Positions 16,654 to 24,236 of a DNA stretch of 64,000 nucleotides are shown here, piece after piece (position 1 is the first letter of the stretch; the number at the start of each line of letters is the position of its first letter). This DNA comes from Pseudomonadota bacterium (GTDB lineage Bacteria > Pseudomonadota > Alphaproteobacteria > Rhizobiales > Beijerinckiaceae). Location of the stretch: assembly GCA_023450615.1 (NCBI GenBank), contig JAEXGT010000047.1, forward strand, positions 62,001-126,000, read 5' to 3'. The notes beneath the pieces are model-generated. The model ran no database searches, had not been told where the DNA came from, and saw nothing but the letters and a program-made list of their open reading frames with translations. Position numbers and translations under genes: made by a program.

Positions 16654-17679
16654 ATGGTGACCGAACAATCAGAACATGCGTGGCGCCGGTTTTCGCTCTG
16701 GAGCGCCGGCCTGACGATTGGCTTCTTCGCGCTCGTCGTTGGTGCGCTCTATCTCATCGATCCTTACGACACTGGCCGGTCGCCGCTGGCCCGGGAGCCA
16801 TGGCTCAAGGGGCAGCGGACGGGCGATGCGACTGCGAGCGTCGGTCGAAACCCGAAATTCACGGGAGCCATCATCGGCAATTCCACGATTGCCCTGATCC
16901 GGCCCGCCCGGCTGACCGAGCAGACGGGGATCCCGTTCGCACAACTCTCTATGCCCGCGGCCCCGGTTCGCGGCCAGTTGACGATGCTGGACTGGTTCGT
17001 CCGGCACCATCCCGGCAAGACCGATGCTATCGTCATGACCATTGATCGGGGAACCTGGTGCACCCGCGATCCCAACCTACCGACCGAGAAGCCTTTTCCG
17101 TTCTGGCTCTATAGCCGCTCGACGGTGGAGTACCTGCAAGGCCTCGTTCGTCTCAGCAGCCTTGAGCAGGCCGCTCGGAGCTTCACGACCAGCCGGAGCA
17201 CCAAGGTGACCAGCGATGACGGTTTCTGGGATTACGAGCCCATGTACGAGCCGCTCATGCGAAATCCGGCGCGCAGACAGGAATTGCTGTTCGCCAAGGG
17301 CAATGACCAGCATGGAAACACGGCGGAGCCGTTTCCCGGGGCTGACGCCCTGGAGGCCCAGCTGAAGTCGCTTCCCGCCGAGACAGCCTTGGTGCTGGCG
17401 ATGCCGCCGGTTTTTTCGGCTCTGCAACCCGCGCGTGGGACTGCGCGGTACTTGTCTGACCAAGCATGCCGGAAGCGCTTCCACGACATTGCCTCGCGCC
17501 GTCCGGGCACGACGGTGGTGGATTGGTGGGATGATCGTCCTGAATTCAAGGATACCAACCTGTTCATCGACCAGATTCACATCCGCCGCGCACTTGCTGA
17601 TCGATTCGAGGATGCCCTCATCGCAGCCTTGCAGGGCGTGCAGACCAGCCGGATAGATCCGCTCCCGCGCCGTCTCTGA
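16654..17679 (+). CDS. SGNH-hydrolase-like periplasmic partner of the MBOAT acyltransferase
   Basis: The 341-residue protein has one N-terminal transmembrane segment (about 17-35) and a long periplasmic part. IIGNSTIAL places Ser77 in a GDS-like block I, and Asp306-x-x-His309 (FIDQIHIRR) matches the C-terminal SGNH block V. This arrangement is like AlgJ/AlgX and related O-acetylation partners. It is 12 bases downstream of the MBOAT gene, so both probably act in one O-acylation step on an extracellular glycan. The middle of the protein is poorly conserved and gives no substrate clue. Confidence 0.75.
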   Translation: MVTEQSEHAWRRFSLWSAGLTIGFFALVVGALYLIDPYDTGRSPLAREPWLKGQRTGDATASVGRNPKFTGAIIGNSTIALIRPARLTEQTGIPFAQLSMPAAPVRGQLTMLDWFVRHHPGKTDAIVMTIDRGTWCTRDPNLPTEKPFPFWLYSRSTVEYLQGLVRLSSLEQAARSFTTSRSTKVTSDDGFWDYEPMYEPLMRNPARRQELLFAKGNDQHGNTAEPFPGADALEAQLKSLPAETALVLAMPPVFSALQPARGTARYLSDQACRKRFHDIASRRPGTTVVDWWDDRPEFKDTNLFIDQIHIRRALADRFEDALIAALQGVQTSRIDPLPRRL

Positions 17680-17815
17680 GGCTGAGTGCTTCCTTACGGG
17701 ACGGTTGGAGCTTGTCTGCCAAAGCTCGTGGAAGAAGTCGGGCAGTATGCCGCATCCCCGCAACAAGCGGGAGAGGTTAGCCATTTAGAACGGGTTCCTC
17801 CCGAGACCCTGACTA

Positions 17816-17848
17816 GCCCGCTCCACGATTCATGGGGCGGGCATTTTT
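17816..17848 (+). terminator. intrinsic terminator downstream of the MBOAT/SGNH operon
   Basis: A 10-bp stem (GCCCGCTCCA / TGGGGCGGGC, one G-T pair) with a 7-base loop is followed by ATTTTTG. It lies 136 bases after the SGNH stop. I see no gene in the 17680-17815 stretch before it. Confidence 0.8.
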
Positions 17849-17944
17849 GTAGCCAAGCATCATGGCTCCGCGGCTTGCAGCATTGGCGCTTTATGGCGAG
17901 TGAGGAGTAGTGCAGGAGAGGCGGCTTTTCGCGCCCTGCATCTG

Positions 17945-17972
17945 AAAAAGAAAAAGCCGCCTGAAAGGCGGC
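17945..17972 (-). terminator. intrinsic terminator of tRNA-Pro
   Basis: On the reverse strand a 7-bp stem (GCCGCCT / AGGCGGC) with a 3-base loop is followed by TTTTTCTTTTT. It is about 35 bases past the end of the tRNA. Confidence 0.85.
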
Positions 17973-18006
17973 CCCGCTTAAATCTCTGTTCTTTCAAGAG
18001 AAAGAA

Positions 18007-18084
18007 TGGTCGGAGCGAGAGGATTTGAACCTCCGACCCCTAGTCCCCCAGACTAGTGCGCTAACCGGGCTGCGCTACGCTCCG
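18007..18084 (-). tRNA. tRNA-Pro (anticodon GGG)
   Basis: A 78-base cloverleaf on the reverse strand: acceptor CGGAGCG/CGCTCCG, D-arm GCGC...GCGC, anticodon arm CTAGT-CTGGGGG-ACTAG (GGG) and T-arm GGAGG-TTCAAAT-CCTCT, with encoded CCA. Confidence 0.96.
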
Positions 18085-18136
18085 ACGCCTTGAACGGCTT
18101 GTGTCAATTAGCTTCGGACGAACCGGTTCGCAACCC

Positions 18137-18176
18137 CTGAAATGCACTTTCGCAGGAAAACGGCGCTGAAATGCAC
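18137..18176. repeat. short direct repeat, two copies of an 11-mer
   Basis: CTGAAATGCAC occurs at 18137-18147 and again at 18166-18176, 29 bases apart. The surrounding 240-base gap (18085-18323) holds no convincing gene. The repeat could be an operator pair for the small gene at 18324 or chance. Confidence 0.4.
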
Positions 18177-18323
18177 ATCTGAAGACAGGCTGACTTTTTT
18201 GCTGCAAGCGTGGTCGGAGGTTCCGCTCCGCTCAGCCGCCTCCGCAAGCCTCCCGCAAGCGTTGCGCTTCATTCTTTCTCAAAGCGGATGGATTCGTCTG
18301 CTTGATCGGAGAGGGAGATTCCC

Positions 18324-18461
18324 ATGGCAGCTTTTCTGACCTGCGCAGTCGTTGTCTCGATGGCCGGACTGATCGCGCCGCCTGTCCTGAAGATATTGAG
18401 CCTTGGCCGTAAGCAGCGCGGGGAGCTCAAATCCTTCAAGGCTGCCTTTGCGCCTGAATAA
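18324..18461 (+). CDS. small hydrophobic hypothetical protein (45 aa)
   Basis: The frame encodes 45 residues: a hydrophobic N-terminal segment (AFLTCAVVVSMAGLIAPPVLKIL) that could span the membrane once, and a basic tail (GRKQRGELKSFK). The ATG follows GGAGAGGGAG, a very strong ribosome binding site, which is the main reason to call it. I do not recognise the family. It could be a small membrane protein; without homologues the call stays tentative. Confidence 0.45.
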   Translation: MAAFLTCAVVVSMAGLIAPPVLKILSLGRKQRGELKSFKAAFAPE

Positions 18462-18504
18462 GGTTTTGGGAAGCCGATGCTCTGAGCCGTTCAGGGCGAA
18501 AGGT

Positions 18505-18738
18505 TCAAACGGAATCGGCGCAGATGGAATCCCGATCCCAGTTCCACGCCGTGTAGAGAGCGCCATTCCGGTCAAGGACATAGACCGCGTGCTGCGCTTC
18601 CGCGCCGCTCCGATAGGCCGAGGTGACAGCAAACTTGAGTGCGTTGGTGCGAAAGTAGAACGCACCGAGATCCCGGCCTCGATGAAGAACAGACCAGCGC
18701 TTATCGCGATACGCAACGCAATACGCTTCGTGGGGCAT
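18505..18738 (-). CDS. small hypothetical protein (77 aa)
   Basis: This 77-residue soluble protein reads AYCVAYRDKRWSVLHRGRDLGAFYFRTNALKFAVTSA in two overlapping parts and then a GAEAQHAVYVLDRNGALYTAW segment. This strand-helix-strand pattern is like the small DUF2188 proteins, though that is a resemblance in layout and not an established match. The reverse-strand ATG is preceded six bases upstream by GGAGGAG, a near-perfect ribosome binding site. The Arg and Trp content is high. The gene stands alone and its function is unknown. Confidence 0.7.
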   Translation of the reverse strand: MPHEAYCVAYRDKRWSVLHRGRDLGAFYFRTNALKFAVTSAYRSGAEAQHAVYVLDRNGALYTAWNWDRDSICADSV

Positions 18739-18899
18739 ACAGGCTCCTCCGAAGTGGTTGGTGATCGAAACTCGTAAGAGGTTTTGCTAATGGCGACTGA
18801 CGCCTCAGGCAAGCCGTCAATCGCGCTTTTTCTAGGATTTGCAGGTTAAAAACCAATGAATTCCAAGGAAATCGCCCATGATATGGCGCGCGTTCAGAT

Positions 18900-19049
18900 G
18901 TGAACGACGTTAAGCGCCAAGCTAAGAAGTCCAATGCCTACGATGAGCGCGAAGAAATCGCAGAACTTCGCGAGGGCGTCATTTCCTGGATGTCGATCTG
19001 GTTCGGTCATAACGTGGCATTAACCATCTTCCGTTGCGGTAAGCAATAA
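18900..19049 (+). CDS. possible small ORF (49 aa), GTG start overlapping a 15-codon leader
   Basis: A 15-codon ATG frame (18856-18903) ends in ATGTGA, and a GTG at 18900 overlaps that stop. It opens 49 codons with a charged helical N-terminus (KRQAKKSNAYDEREEIAEL) and a C-terminal segment SWMSIWFGHNVALTIF. The arrangement looks like translational coupling, but there is no recognised family. It may be non-coding. Confidence 0.25.
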   Translation: MNDVKRQAKKSNAYDEREEIAELREGVISWMSIWFGHNVALTIFRCGKQ

Positions 19050-19070
19050 TCCTAAAGCCTAATATACTGC

Positions 19071-19547
19071 CTAGCTTGCCGCCGAGGGCTGTTGGCAGAC
19101 ATCGACCCAATCGGCTCCTACGAGCGCAGCCATTCGCTCCGGGCCGATGCGCACCGCCGCATTAATGGATCCGGCTGCGGGCACAACCTCGTCGAAAGCC
19201 TTGAGCGAGATATCGCAATAGACGGGCAGGGGTGTTGCAAGGCCGAAGGGGCAGACCCCGCCGATGGGATGGCCGGTCAGGGCGTGAACCTGCTCCGTGT
19301 CGAGCATTGAGGCCTTGCCGCCGAAAGCCGCCTTTACCTTGCGGTTGTCGAGGCGGGCATCGCCCCGGGTGACGACAAGAAAGCTCCGCTCGCCCACGCG
19401 CAGGGAGAGGGTCTTGGCGATACGGCCCGGCTCGACGCCGTGAGCCTCCGCAGCCTGCGTGACTGTCGCGGTGCTCGTCTTCATCTCGATGATCTCGATG
19501 TCCGGAGCGTTCTCGGAGAAAAAGGCGCGAACAGATTCAAGGCTCAT
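19071..19547 (-). CDS. YbaK/EbsC-family aminoacyl-tRNA deacylase
   Basis: The 158-residue protein belongs to the YbaK/ProX trans-editing family that hydrolyses mischarged aminoacyl-tRNA, typically Cys- or Ala-tRNA(Pro). Visible landmarks are the conserved Lys in GRIAKTLSL, the strand SFLVVTRGDARLD, KASMLDTEQVHALTGHPIGGVCPFG and the late INAAVRIGPERM. The start at 19547 is chosen because GGAGGAG precedes it and the family N-terminus (MSLESVRAFF) begins there. An upstream extension to 19682 has no such signal. It lies near tRNA-Pro, probably by coincidence. Confidence 0.9.
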   Translation of the reverse strand: MSLESVRAFFSENAPDIEIIEMKTSTATVTQAAEAHGVEPGRIAKTLSLRVGERSFLVVTRGDARLDNRKVKAAFGGKASMLDTEQVHALTGHPIGGVCPFGLATPLPVYCDISLKAFDEVVPAAGSINAAVRIGPERMAALVGADWVDVCQQPSAAS

Positions 19548-19741
19548 GGGCGAGGAACTCCTCCGTGGTTGCGGGCTTCCATGAAGGAATACACAAGGTG
19601 GATCAAGGAAGGGAAGGCGGCAGGGCGAATTCAAACCGTCGCTGACGCTACCGGCTCTAAGTTCTTCATCGGGATGCATCAACGCCCATAGCCATGGATC
19701 TCAATGAATGGACGCTCCGGTTTGTCCGGAGCGCCGTGCTG

Positions 19742-19999
19742 CTACAGCGGCTGGAGTTCGTCCAGGATTTCTCTTTTCCTGATCCAGGAGCGGTGCTGGA
19801 TCGCCGTTCCAGCAGGAGCAAGATGTGAATCGGTGGGTTGCATGAGCGCCTCAAACGATTCCGAGAGGGTACCTCCCGGTGTTTCGAGCTTCTGCATCCA
19901 GTTCCGATGTTGCAAGCGCGTTCCGTCCGCCGCTGATGCGGGGCCGGAAACGGCAATGCCGATCAATATGAGAGAAAAATATGTGATGACGCGCTGCAT
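19742..19999 (-). CDS. small secreted protein with internal QHRxW duplication (85 aa)
   Basis: The 85-residue product has a clear signal peptide (MQRVITYFSLILIGIAVSGPASAAD), leaving about 60 mature residues. The mature part contains the same short motif twice: GTRLQHRNWMQKLE near 26-39 and GTAIQHRSWIRKRE near 63-76. The two are separated by a Pro- and Ser-rich linker. I do not recognise the family. Two Trp-containing basic motifs in an exported protein suggest a binding module repeated by duplication. The gene is flanked by unrelated genes. Confidence 0.65.
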   Translation of the reverse strand: MQRVITYFSLILIGIAVSGPASAADGTRLQHRNWMQKLETPGGTLSESFEALMQPTDSHLAPAGTAIQHRSWIRKREILDELQPL

Positions 20000-20129
20000 G
20001 GGCGCCCCCTGTATTCGAGGTCAGCAATGATTCCTGTGAAGACCTCGAACCTAGAGAGGACAGTGCTGGCGGTCAAAACCGTCTTGCACAATTGTCCGTG
20101 ACCTGGGGCCGATATGATGAAGCCTCGTC

Positions 20130-21731
20130 TCACCCTGAAAGAGGCAGTACACGGCCGGGATGCGTTCCCGTTGGCGTGCCGTCACGCACGATGGCCTCTC
20201 CGTTGACCCACACATGGGTGATGCCGGAGGGCAGGAGCGTGGACTCATCGAAGGTGGCGCGATCGGTCACTCCTTCCTCGAAGAGGACGAGGTCGGCCAT
20301 CATGTCTGGGCGCACCAATCCGCGATCCTGCAGGGAGAAGCGCTGTGCGGCGATCGACGTCATGCGACGCACCGCATCTTCGATGGAGAACCAGCCCTTG
20401 TCACGGCGCAAGGGGCCGACCATGCGCGGGAAGGTGCCGAAGGCGCGCGGATGCGGCTTCGTGCCGGGGCGGGGAAGGCCGTCCGATCCCACAATGTGCA
20501 GCCGGTGGCAGCAGGCTGCATGCAGGTCGTTCTCGTCAAGCTGGAAGAGAATGACGCCTGTTTGCCCTTCGTCCTCTTCAACAAGGCGGATCAGAAGATC
20601 GTATGGCTCGATCTTCTCGCGCTCGGCGGCTTGGCGCATATCCAGACCTTCCAGCGCCTTCAGCGCCGGGTTGTTGACGCCGGAAATGCGCACATTCTCC
20701 CATCCGATCAGGGATAGCTTGCTCTGGCCGTGGAAGGCGGGTCCGCCATTCTCCACCCAGCGGCGCAGGACAGGCCCGATCTCAGGATCGCGCAGCCGCT
20801 TCTTCAGCTGATCGAGGCCGCCTTCGAGGGAGGCGGGCGGCAGAAGTTGCAGGAGATAAGTACTGCCTGCCGGATAGGGATACATATCGAAGCTGATGTC
20901 GATGCCTTCCTGCCGCGCGGTTTCCAGCACCTCCAGAGCGCGGGGAATTTGCCCCCAGTTCGGGCGCCCCGCCGATTGAAGGTGCGACAGAAGGCCGGCA
21001 GCATTGGATTGCCGGAGGATCTCGATGAACTCCTCGATGGACGGAATGAGCCCATCCTCATAGCTGCGGACATGCGCCGTCATCAGCTTGCCGTGAGACT
21101 TCACCACCTTCGCCAGGGCCACCATCTCGTCGAGGGCAGCGAAGGCGCTGGGGGGATAGACCAGGCCCAGAGACAGGCCGATGGCCCCTTGAGCGAGTTG
21201 CTTGTCGAGCAGAGCCTCCATGGCGGCGATCTCATCCGCTGTCGCTGGGCGGCGCTCATAGCTCATGACCGCAAGACGCAGGGCCGCATGGCCCACCAGC
21301 GAGACGACATTGATCGCAACGCCTTCGTGAAGGCGCTCGCGGTAATCCGCAAAGTCGTCAAAGATTTCTTCCGGCGCCGTCTGGCCGAGCAGGCCCGAAA
21401 AATGCTTGCGCAGATCCTCGCGGGATTGCCCCCGTGCGGGATAGAGCGAAAAGCTGCAATTGCCGACGACGACCGTCGTCACACCCTGCAATGCCTTCTC
21501 GGGCCTGTCCGGATCACGCAGGCAGATCAGATCGTCATGGCAATGAGCGTCGATGAATCCGGGCGCGAGATAGCGGTCCTGCGCATCCACGATGGCCGTG
21601 TCCGCCTCTGCCTTCAGGTTCGCGCCTACATGGGCGATCCGTCCGTCAATTACGTGCACGTCGCCCCGGAACCAGGGGGCTCCAGTGCCGTCGATGATAC
21701 GGGCGTTTCGGATCAGCCAGTTCTTCGTCAT
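20130..21731 (-). CDS. N-acyl-D-amino-acid deacylase (D-aminoacylase, amidohydrolase superfamily)
   Basis: The 533-residue enzyme matches zinc D-aminoacylases, which release free D-amino acids from N-acyl-D-amino acids. It has the N-terminal beta-sandwich segment (LIRNARIIDGTGAPWFRGDV), the metal HxH pair His63/His65 (GFIDAHCHDD), the GNCSF motif holding the bridging Cys, the TAHVRSYEDG histidine strand and a C-terminal return to the sandwich (HVWVNGEAIVRDG). It is the last gene of a six-gene reverse-strand operon, 12 bases after its neighbour. Which acyl-D-amino acid it prefers cannot be read from the sequence. Confidence 0.9.
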   Translation of the reverse strand: MTKNWLIRNARIIDGTGAPWFRGDVHVIDGRIAHVGANLKAEADTAIVDAQDRYLAPGFIDAHCHDDLICLRDPDRPEKALQGVTTVVVGNCSFSLYPARGQSREDLRKHFSGLLGQTAPEEIFDDFADYRERLHEGVAINVVSLVGHAALRLAVMSYERRPATADEIAAMEALLDKQLAQGAIGLSLGLVYPPSAFAALDEMVALAKVVKSHGKLMTAHVRSYEDGLIPSIEEFIEILRQSNAAGLLSHLQSAGRPNWGQIPRALEVLETARQEGIDISFDMYPYPAGSTYLLQLLPPASLEGGLDQLKKRLRDPEIGPVLRRWVENGGPAFHGQSKLSLIGWENVRISGVNNPALKALEGLDMRQAAEREKIEPYDLLIRLVEEDEGQTGVILFQLDENDLHAACCHRLHIVGSDGLPRPGTKPHPRAFGTFPRMVGPLRRDKGWFSIEDAVRRMTSIAAQRFSLQDRGLVRPDMMADLVLFEEGVTDRATFDESTLLPSGITHVWVNGEAIVRDGTPTGTHPGRVLPLSG

Positions 21732-21743
21732 CTTGTCCTCGGA

Positions 21744-22259
21744 TCAGCCCCGGGCCTTGCCCATCGGAAACGGCATGTAGCCGACGAAGCCCGTGATCTT
21801 CCAGCGTCCGTCGAGGCGGGCGCAGAAATACAGGGTCTGCCAGCTGAGCACGTCGACCCCGCCGCCCTTCAGCGCGATGGTTCCGTCGAACTTCTTGTGG
21901 CAGACGGCGGTGTCGCCTTTCAGATCGATGTCACGCATGTTCGTTGCCCGAAACAGGGCATCGCGAACAGGTTCGTCATATTCGATATCCTGCGAGGCCT
22001 TTGCCTGCCGCAGCCACTCGTCCCGATAGGTTTCCAGGTTCGGGAAATCCAAGCGCCAGCTGTCCGGCAGTTCCGATTTGTGCGCATGGAGGCCGATGAA
22101 GCCTTCTTTGCGGAAATCGGAATCCACCATTGACCAATCGGCAGCCAGAAAAGCGTCAATGTCTCGCTCCACCAGCATGGTCCAGATCTCGCGGCGGTCC
22201 GGATCGGTTTCCGAGAAGGGGTTTTGCGTATGCGATATCACGATGGAATCTCCAGGCAT
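21744..22259 (-). CDS. hypothetical protein, NTF2/SnoaL-like fold suspected
   Basis: This 171-residue soluble protein starts MPGDSIVISHTQNPF. It has a layout typical of the NTF2-like fold: N-terminal helices (REIWTMLVERDIDAFLAADWSMV), a mid helix (LETYRDEWLRQAKAS), then beta strands (DTAVCHKKFDGTIAL, LSWQTLYFCARLDGRWKITGF). The DGRWKI strand is characteristic of that fold. An in-frame GTG at 22289 would overlap the upstream gene, so the ATG at 22259 is preferred. Its place inside a D-amino-acid operon suggests an accessory enzyme or binding role. No catalytic residues are evident. Confidence 0.75.
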   Translation of the reverse strand: MPGDSIVISHTQNPFSETDPDRREIWTMLVERDIDAFLAADWSMVDSDFRKEGFIGLHAHKSELPDSWRLDFPNLETYRDEWLRQAKASQDIEYDEPVRDALFRATNMRDIDLKGDTAVCHKKFDGTIALKGGGVDVLSWQTLYFCARLDGRWKITGFVGYMPFPMGKARG

Positions 22260-22272
22260 GGAATGATGTGCT

Positions 22273-23334
22273 TCAGCTGACTTTCCCACGGGCAGCGACC
22301 GGGACTGTCTCGATCACCTCGTCACCGCGTACGAAGGTCACCTCATCGAAGAGGTTCGAAACGGGGCAAACATGGTTCGGAATGATGCGGACCATCTCGC
22401 CGACTTCCGGTTTCGTCTTGGAGTTCGTAAGATCGACCACGCCGTGCTCCTCGCTCAAGGAGACGATGGCGGCGTCGGGATATTCGACGATGCGGCCGAA
22501 GCCCTGGAGGCCGAGCGTATCGCTGGTGAGCGACTTCGAGCCGGTATCGAGAACCGCGCGGGTGTCGGTGGGACGCGAGACGACGGTTGCGAGAACCGTC
22601 AGTGCGCAATCCTCGAAGCTCCCGACGCCTTCCTGCACCTGAAAACGGTCGAGATAAATGTAGGTGCCGGGACGGTATTCCGTCGCGGCGCGGTTCTCGG
22701 CGCTGTGCCAGAGATCCGGCGTTCCGCCTGTCGAGACGATCTCCGGCGGAAGACCTGCCTCTTTCAGCAGGGCGGTTGCCCGCTCCAGCCAGGCATTCGC
22801 CTGTGCGACCATGCCCTTCGCCGGGTAGGTCATCAGGCCAGCGAAGCGCAGGCCCTCGGAGCCGGCAATATGTTTGGCCAGCGCAAGCGCCTGCTCGGGC
22901 GTCTGGACGCCGACACGCCCCCCGCCCGTGTCGCATTCCACGAGAACGGGGAGGGTGACACCGGAACCGGCAAAGGCTTTCGCATAGCCGTCGATAACGG
23001 CGTTGCTGTCGGCGATCACTTTGATGGAGGTGCGCTTGGCAAGCGCCAAGAGGCGCTTCAGCTTGGGCTCGCCCAGAATGTTGTAGGGCAGAAAGATGTC
23101 GGTAAGTCCGGCATCGGCCATCACTTCGGCCTCGCCGATCTTCTGGCAGGTGATACCGATGGCGCCGAGTTCCATCTGCCGCTTGGCCAGTTGCGGCAAC
23201 TTGTGGGTCTTGATGTGAGGGCGCAGTTTCACGCCGTGGGCGTCCGCATAATCCTGAGCGCGCTTGAGATTGGCCTCGACGCGATCGAGATCGACCAGCA
23301 CAACAGGGGTATCGAGTTCGTGGATCTTGGGCAT
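22273..23334 (-). CDS. PLP-dependent D-serine dehydratase-like / D-threonine aldolase-like enzyme (DSD1 family)
   Basis: The 353-residue protein has the fold-type III alanine-racemase barrel with the PLP lysine in RPHIKTHK (Lys42). The C-terminal domain carries a metal pair His321-x-Cys323 (NHVCPVSN). In this family a His/Cys pair is the pattern reported for eukaryotic D-serine dehydratases, whereas bacterial D-threonine aldolases have His/Asp. The sequence therefore leans toward a dehydratase that turns D-serine into pyruvate via 2-aminoacrylate. It lies between the deacylase branch and the RpiR regulator in the operon, and a RidA gene is in the same cluster. Substrate remains an inference. 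Confidence 0.88.
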   Translation of the reverse strand: MPKIHELDTPVVLVDLDRVEANLKRAQDYADAHGVKLRPHIKTHKLPQLAKRQMELGAIGITCQKIGEAEVMADAGLTDIFLPYNILGEPKLKRLLALAKRTSIKVIADSNAVIDGYAKAFAGSGVTLPVLVECDTGGGRVGVQTPEQALALAKHIAGSEGLRFAGLMTYPAKGMVAQANAWLERATALLKEAGLPPEIVSTGGTPDLWHSAENRAATEYRPGTYIYLDRFQVQEGVGSFEDCALTVLATVVSRPTDTRAVLDTGSKSLTSDTLGLQGFGRIVEYPDAAIVSLSEEHGVVDLTNSKTKPEVGEMVRIIPNHVCPVSNLFDEVTFVRGDEVIETVPVAARGKVS

Positions 23335-23352
23335 AGTAAAATCTGACTTCTG

Positions 23353-24234
23353 CTAGTCGCCGAGAGGCAAGCGTGGATCGTTGATGTTCACCGCCGACAG
23401 GCTGTGCTTGATACGGCGAAGGCCTTCGAGCACGGTCGGCCCGATGGCCTCTGCCGTTGTCATGGCAATCAGGTCCACGATGGCCATCATTGCATAGCGG
23501 GCGGAGTTGGGTTTGTAGAGGTTGCTGTCTTCCGGCACGGAGAACGGCAGGAGGATCTCTGCCTCCCGAGCCAATGCCGAACCCGGTGCAGTCACGGCAA
23601 CTGTCCTGGCTCCGTAATGGCGTGAAATCCTGACCGAATCCACCACTGAAGGTGAGTATCCGGAGATGGAGAAGGCGATTACCACGGTCTCGGGCGTGGC
23701 GACGGATGCCGTCATTCTCTGCATCTGCCCGTCACTATGGGAGATCACCGACAGGCCCAACCGGAAGAGCCGGTTATGAAGCTCCATCGCCATGATCGAC
23801 GAGTTGCCGCCGGAGCCGTAGGCCAAGACCGAGCGCGCCGTGGCGATCTGATCGGCGATCAGGGTGATGGTGTCCATGTCGATGCCGGAACGCAGGCGCT
23901 CGATAGCGGTCACGGCGTTGCCGCAGACAGCGTTCAGGATGCGCTCCTCCCGCTCCTCTCTTAGCAGGGGCAAAGGATTCAGATAGTTGCCGCCGACGGC
24001 CAGGGCCTGTGCGAGATGATATTTGAAGTCGCGAATGCCTTCGCAGCCAAGGGCTCGCGCGAAGCGGGTCACGGTAGGCTCGCTCACTCCAGCACGGTTG
24101 GCGATATCCGCAATTGTCGCCTTGGACACATAGGCAAGATCGCTGAGGACGAGGGACGCGAGCCTGCGCTCCGCCTTGGAACCATTCTCGGCCCATCGGC
24201 GAACCCGCGTGATGATGTCCTGCGTCGCCTTCAC
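23353..24234 (-). CDS. MurR/RpiR-family transcriptional regulator
   Basis: The 293-residue protein has an N-terminal helix-turn-helix of the RpiR type (VSKATIADIANRAGVSEPTVTRFARALGCEG, shown in parts) at about 33-65. A C-terminal SIS domain (about 125-265) has GSGGNSSIMAMELHNRL and the VIAFSISGYSPSV strand-turn that binds phosphosugars or amino-sugar-like ligands. It lies 2 bases downstream of the ABC ATPase gene and 18 bases upstream of the D-serine dehydratase-like gene. It is therefore probably the local regulator of both divergent operons, acting in the 26079-26260 gap. Confidence 0.92.
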   Translation of the reverse strand: MKATQDIITRVRRWAENGSKAERRLASLVLSDLAYVSKATIADIANRAGVSEPTVTRFARALGCEGIRDFKYHLAQALAVGGNYLNPLPLLREEREERILNAVCGNAVTAIERLRSGIDMDTITLIADQIATARSVLAYGSGGNSSIMAMELHNRLFRLGLSVISHSDGQMQRMTASVATPETVVIAFSISGYSPSVVDSVRISRHYGARTVAVTAPGSALAREAEILLPFSVPEDSNLYKPNSARYAMMAIVDLIAMTTAEAIGPTVLEGLRRIKHSLSAVNINDPRLPLGD

Positions 24235-24236
24235 CC

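Noticed and set aside
17686..17910. 74-codon forward frame after the SGNH gene
   Set aside because: It reads straight through an intrinsic terminator hairpin and lacks a ribosome binding site.
18007..18217. tRNA-Pro 3' end as a phage or island attachment site
   Set aside because: Only a 9-base match (TGGTCGGAG) recurs at about 18210, too short to support an integration event, and no integrase is present.
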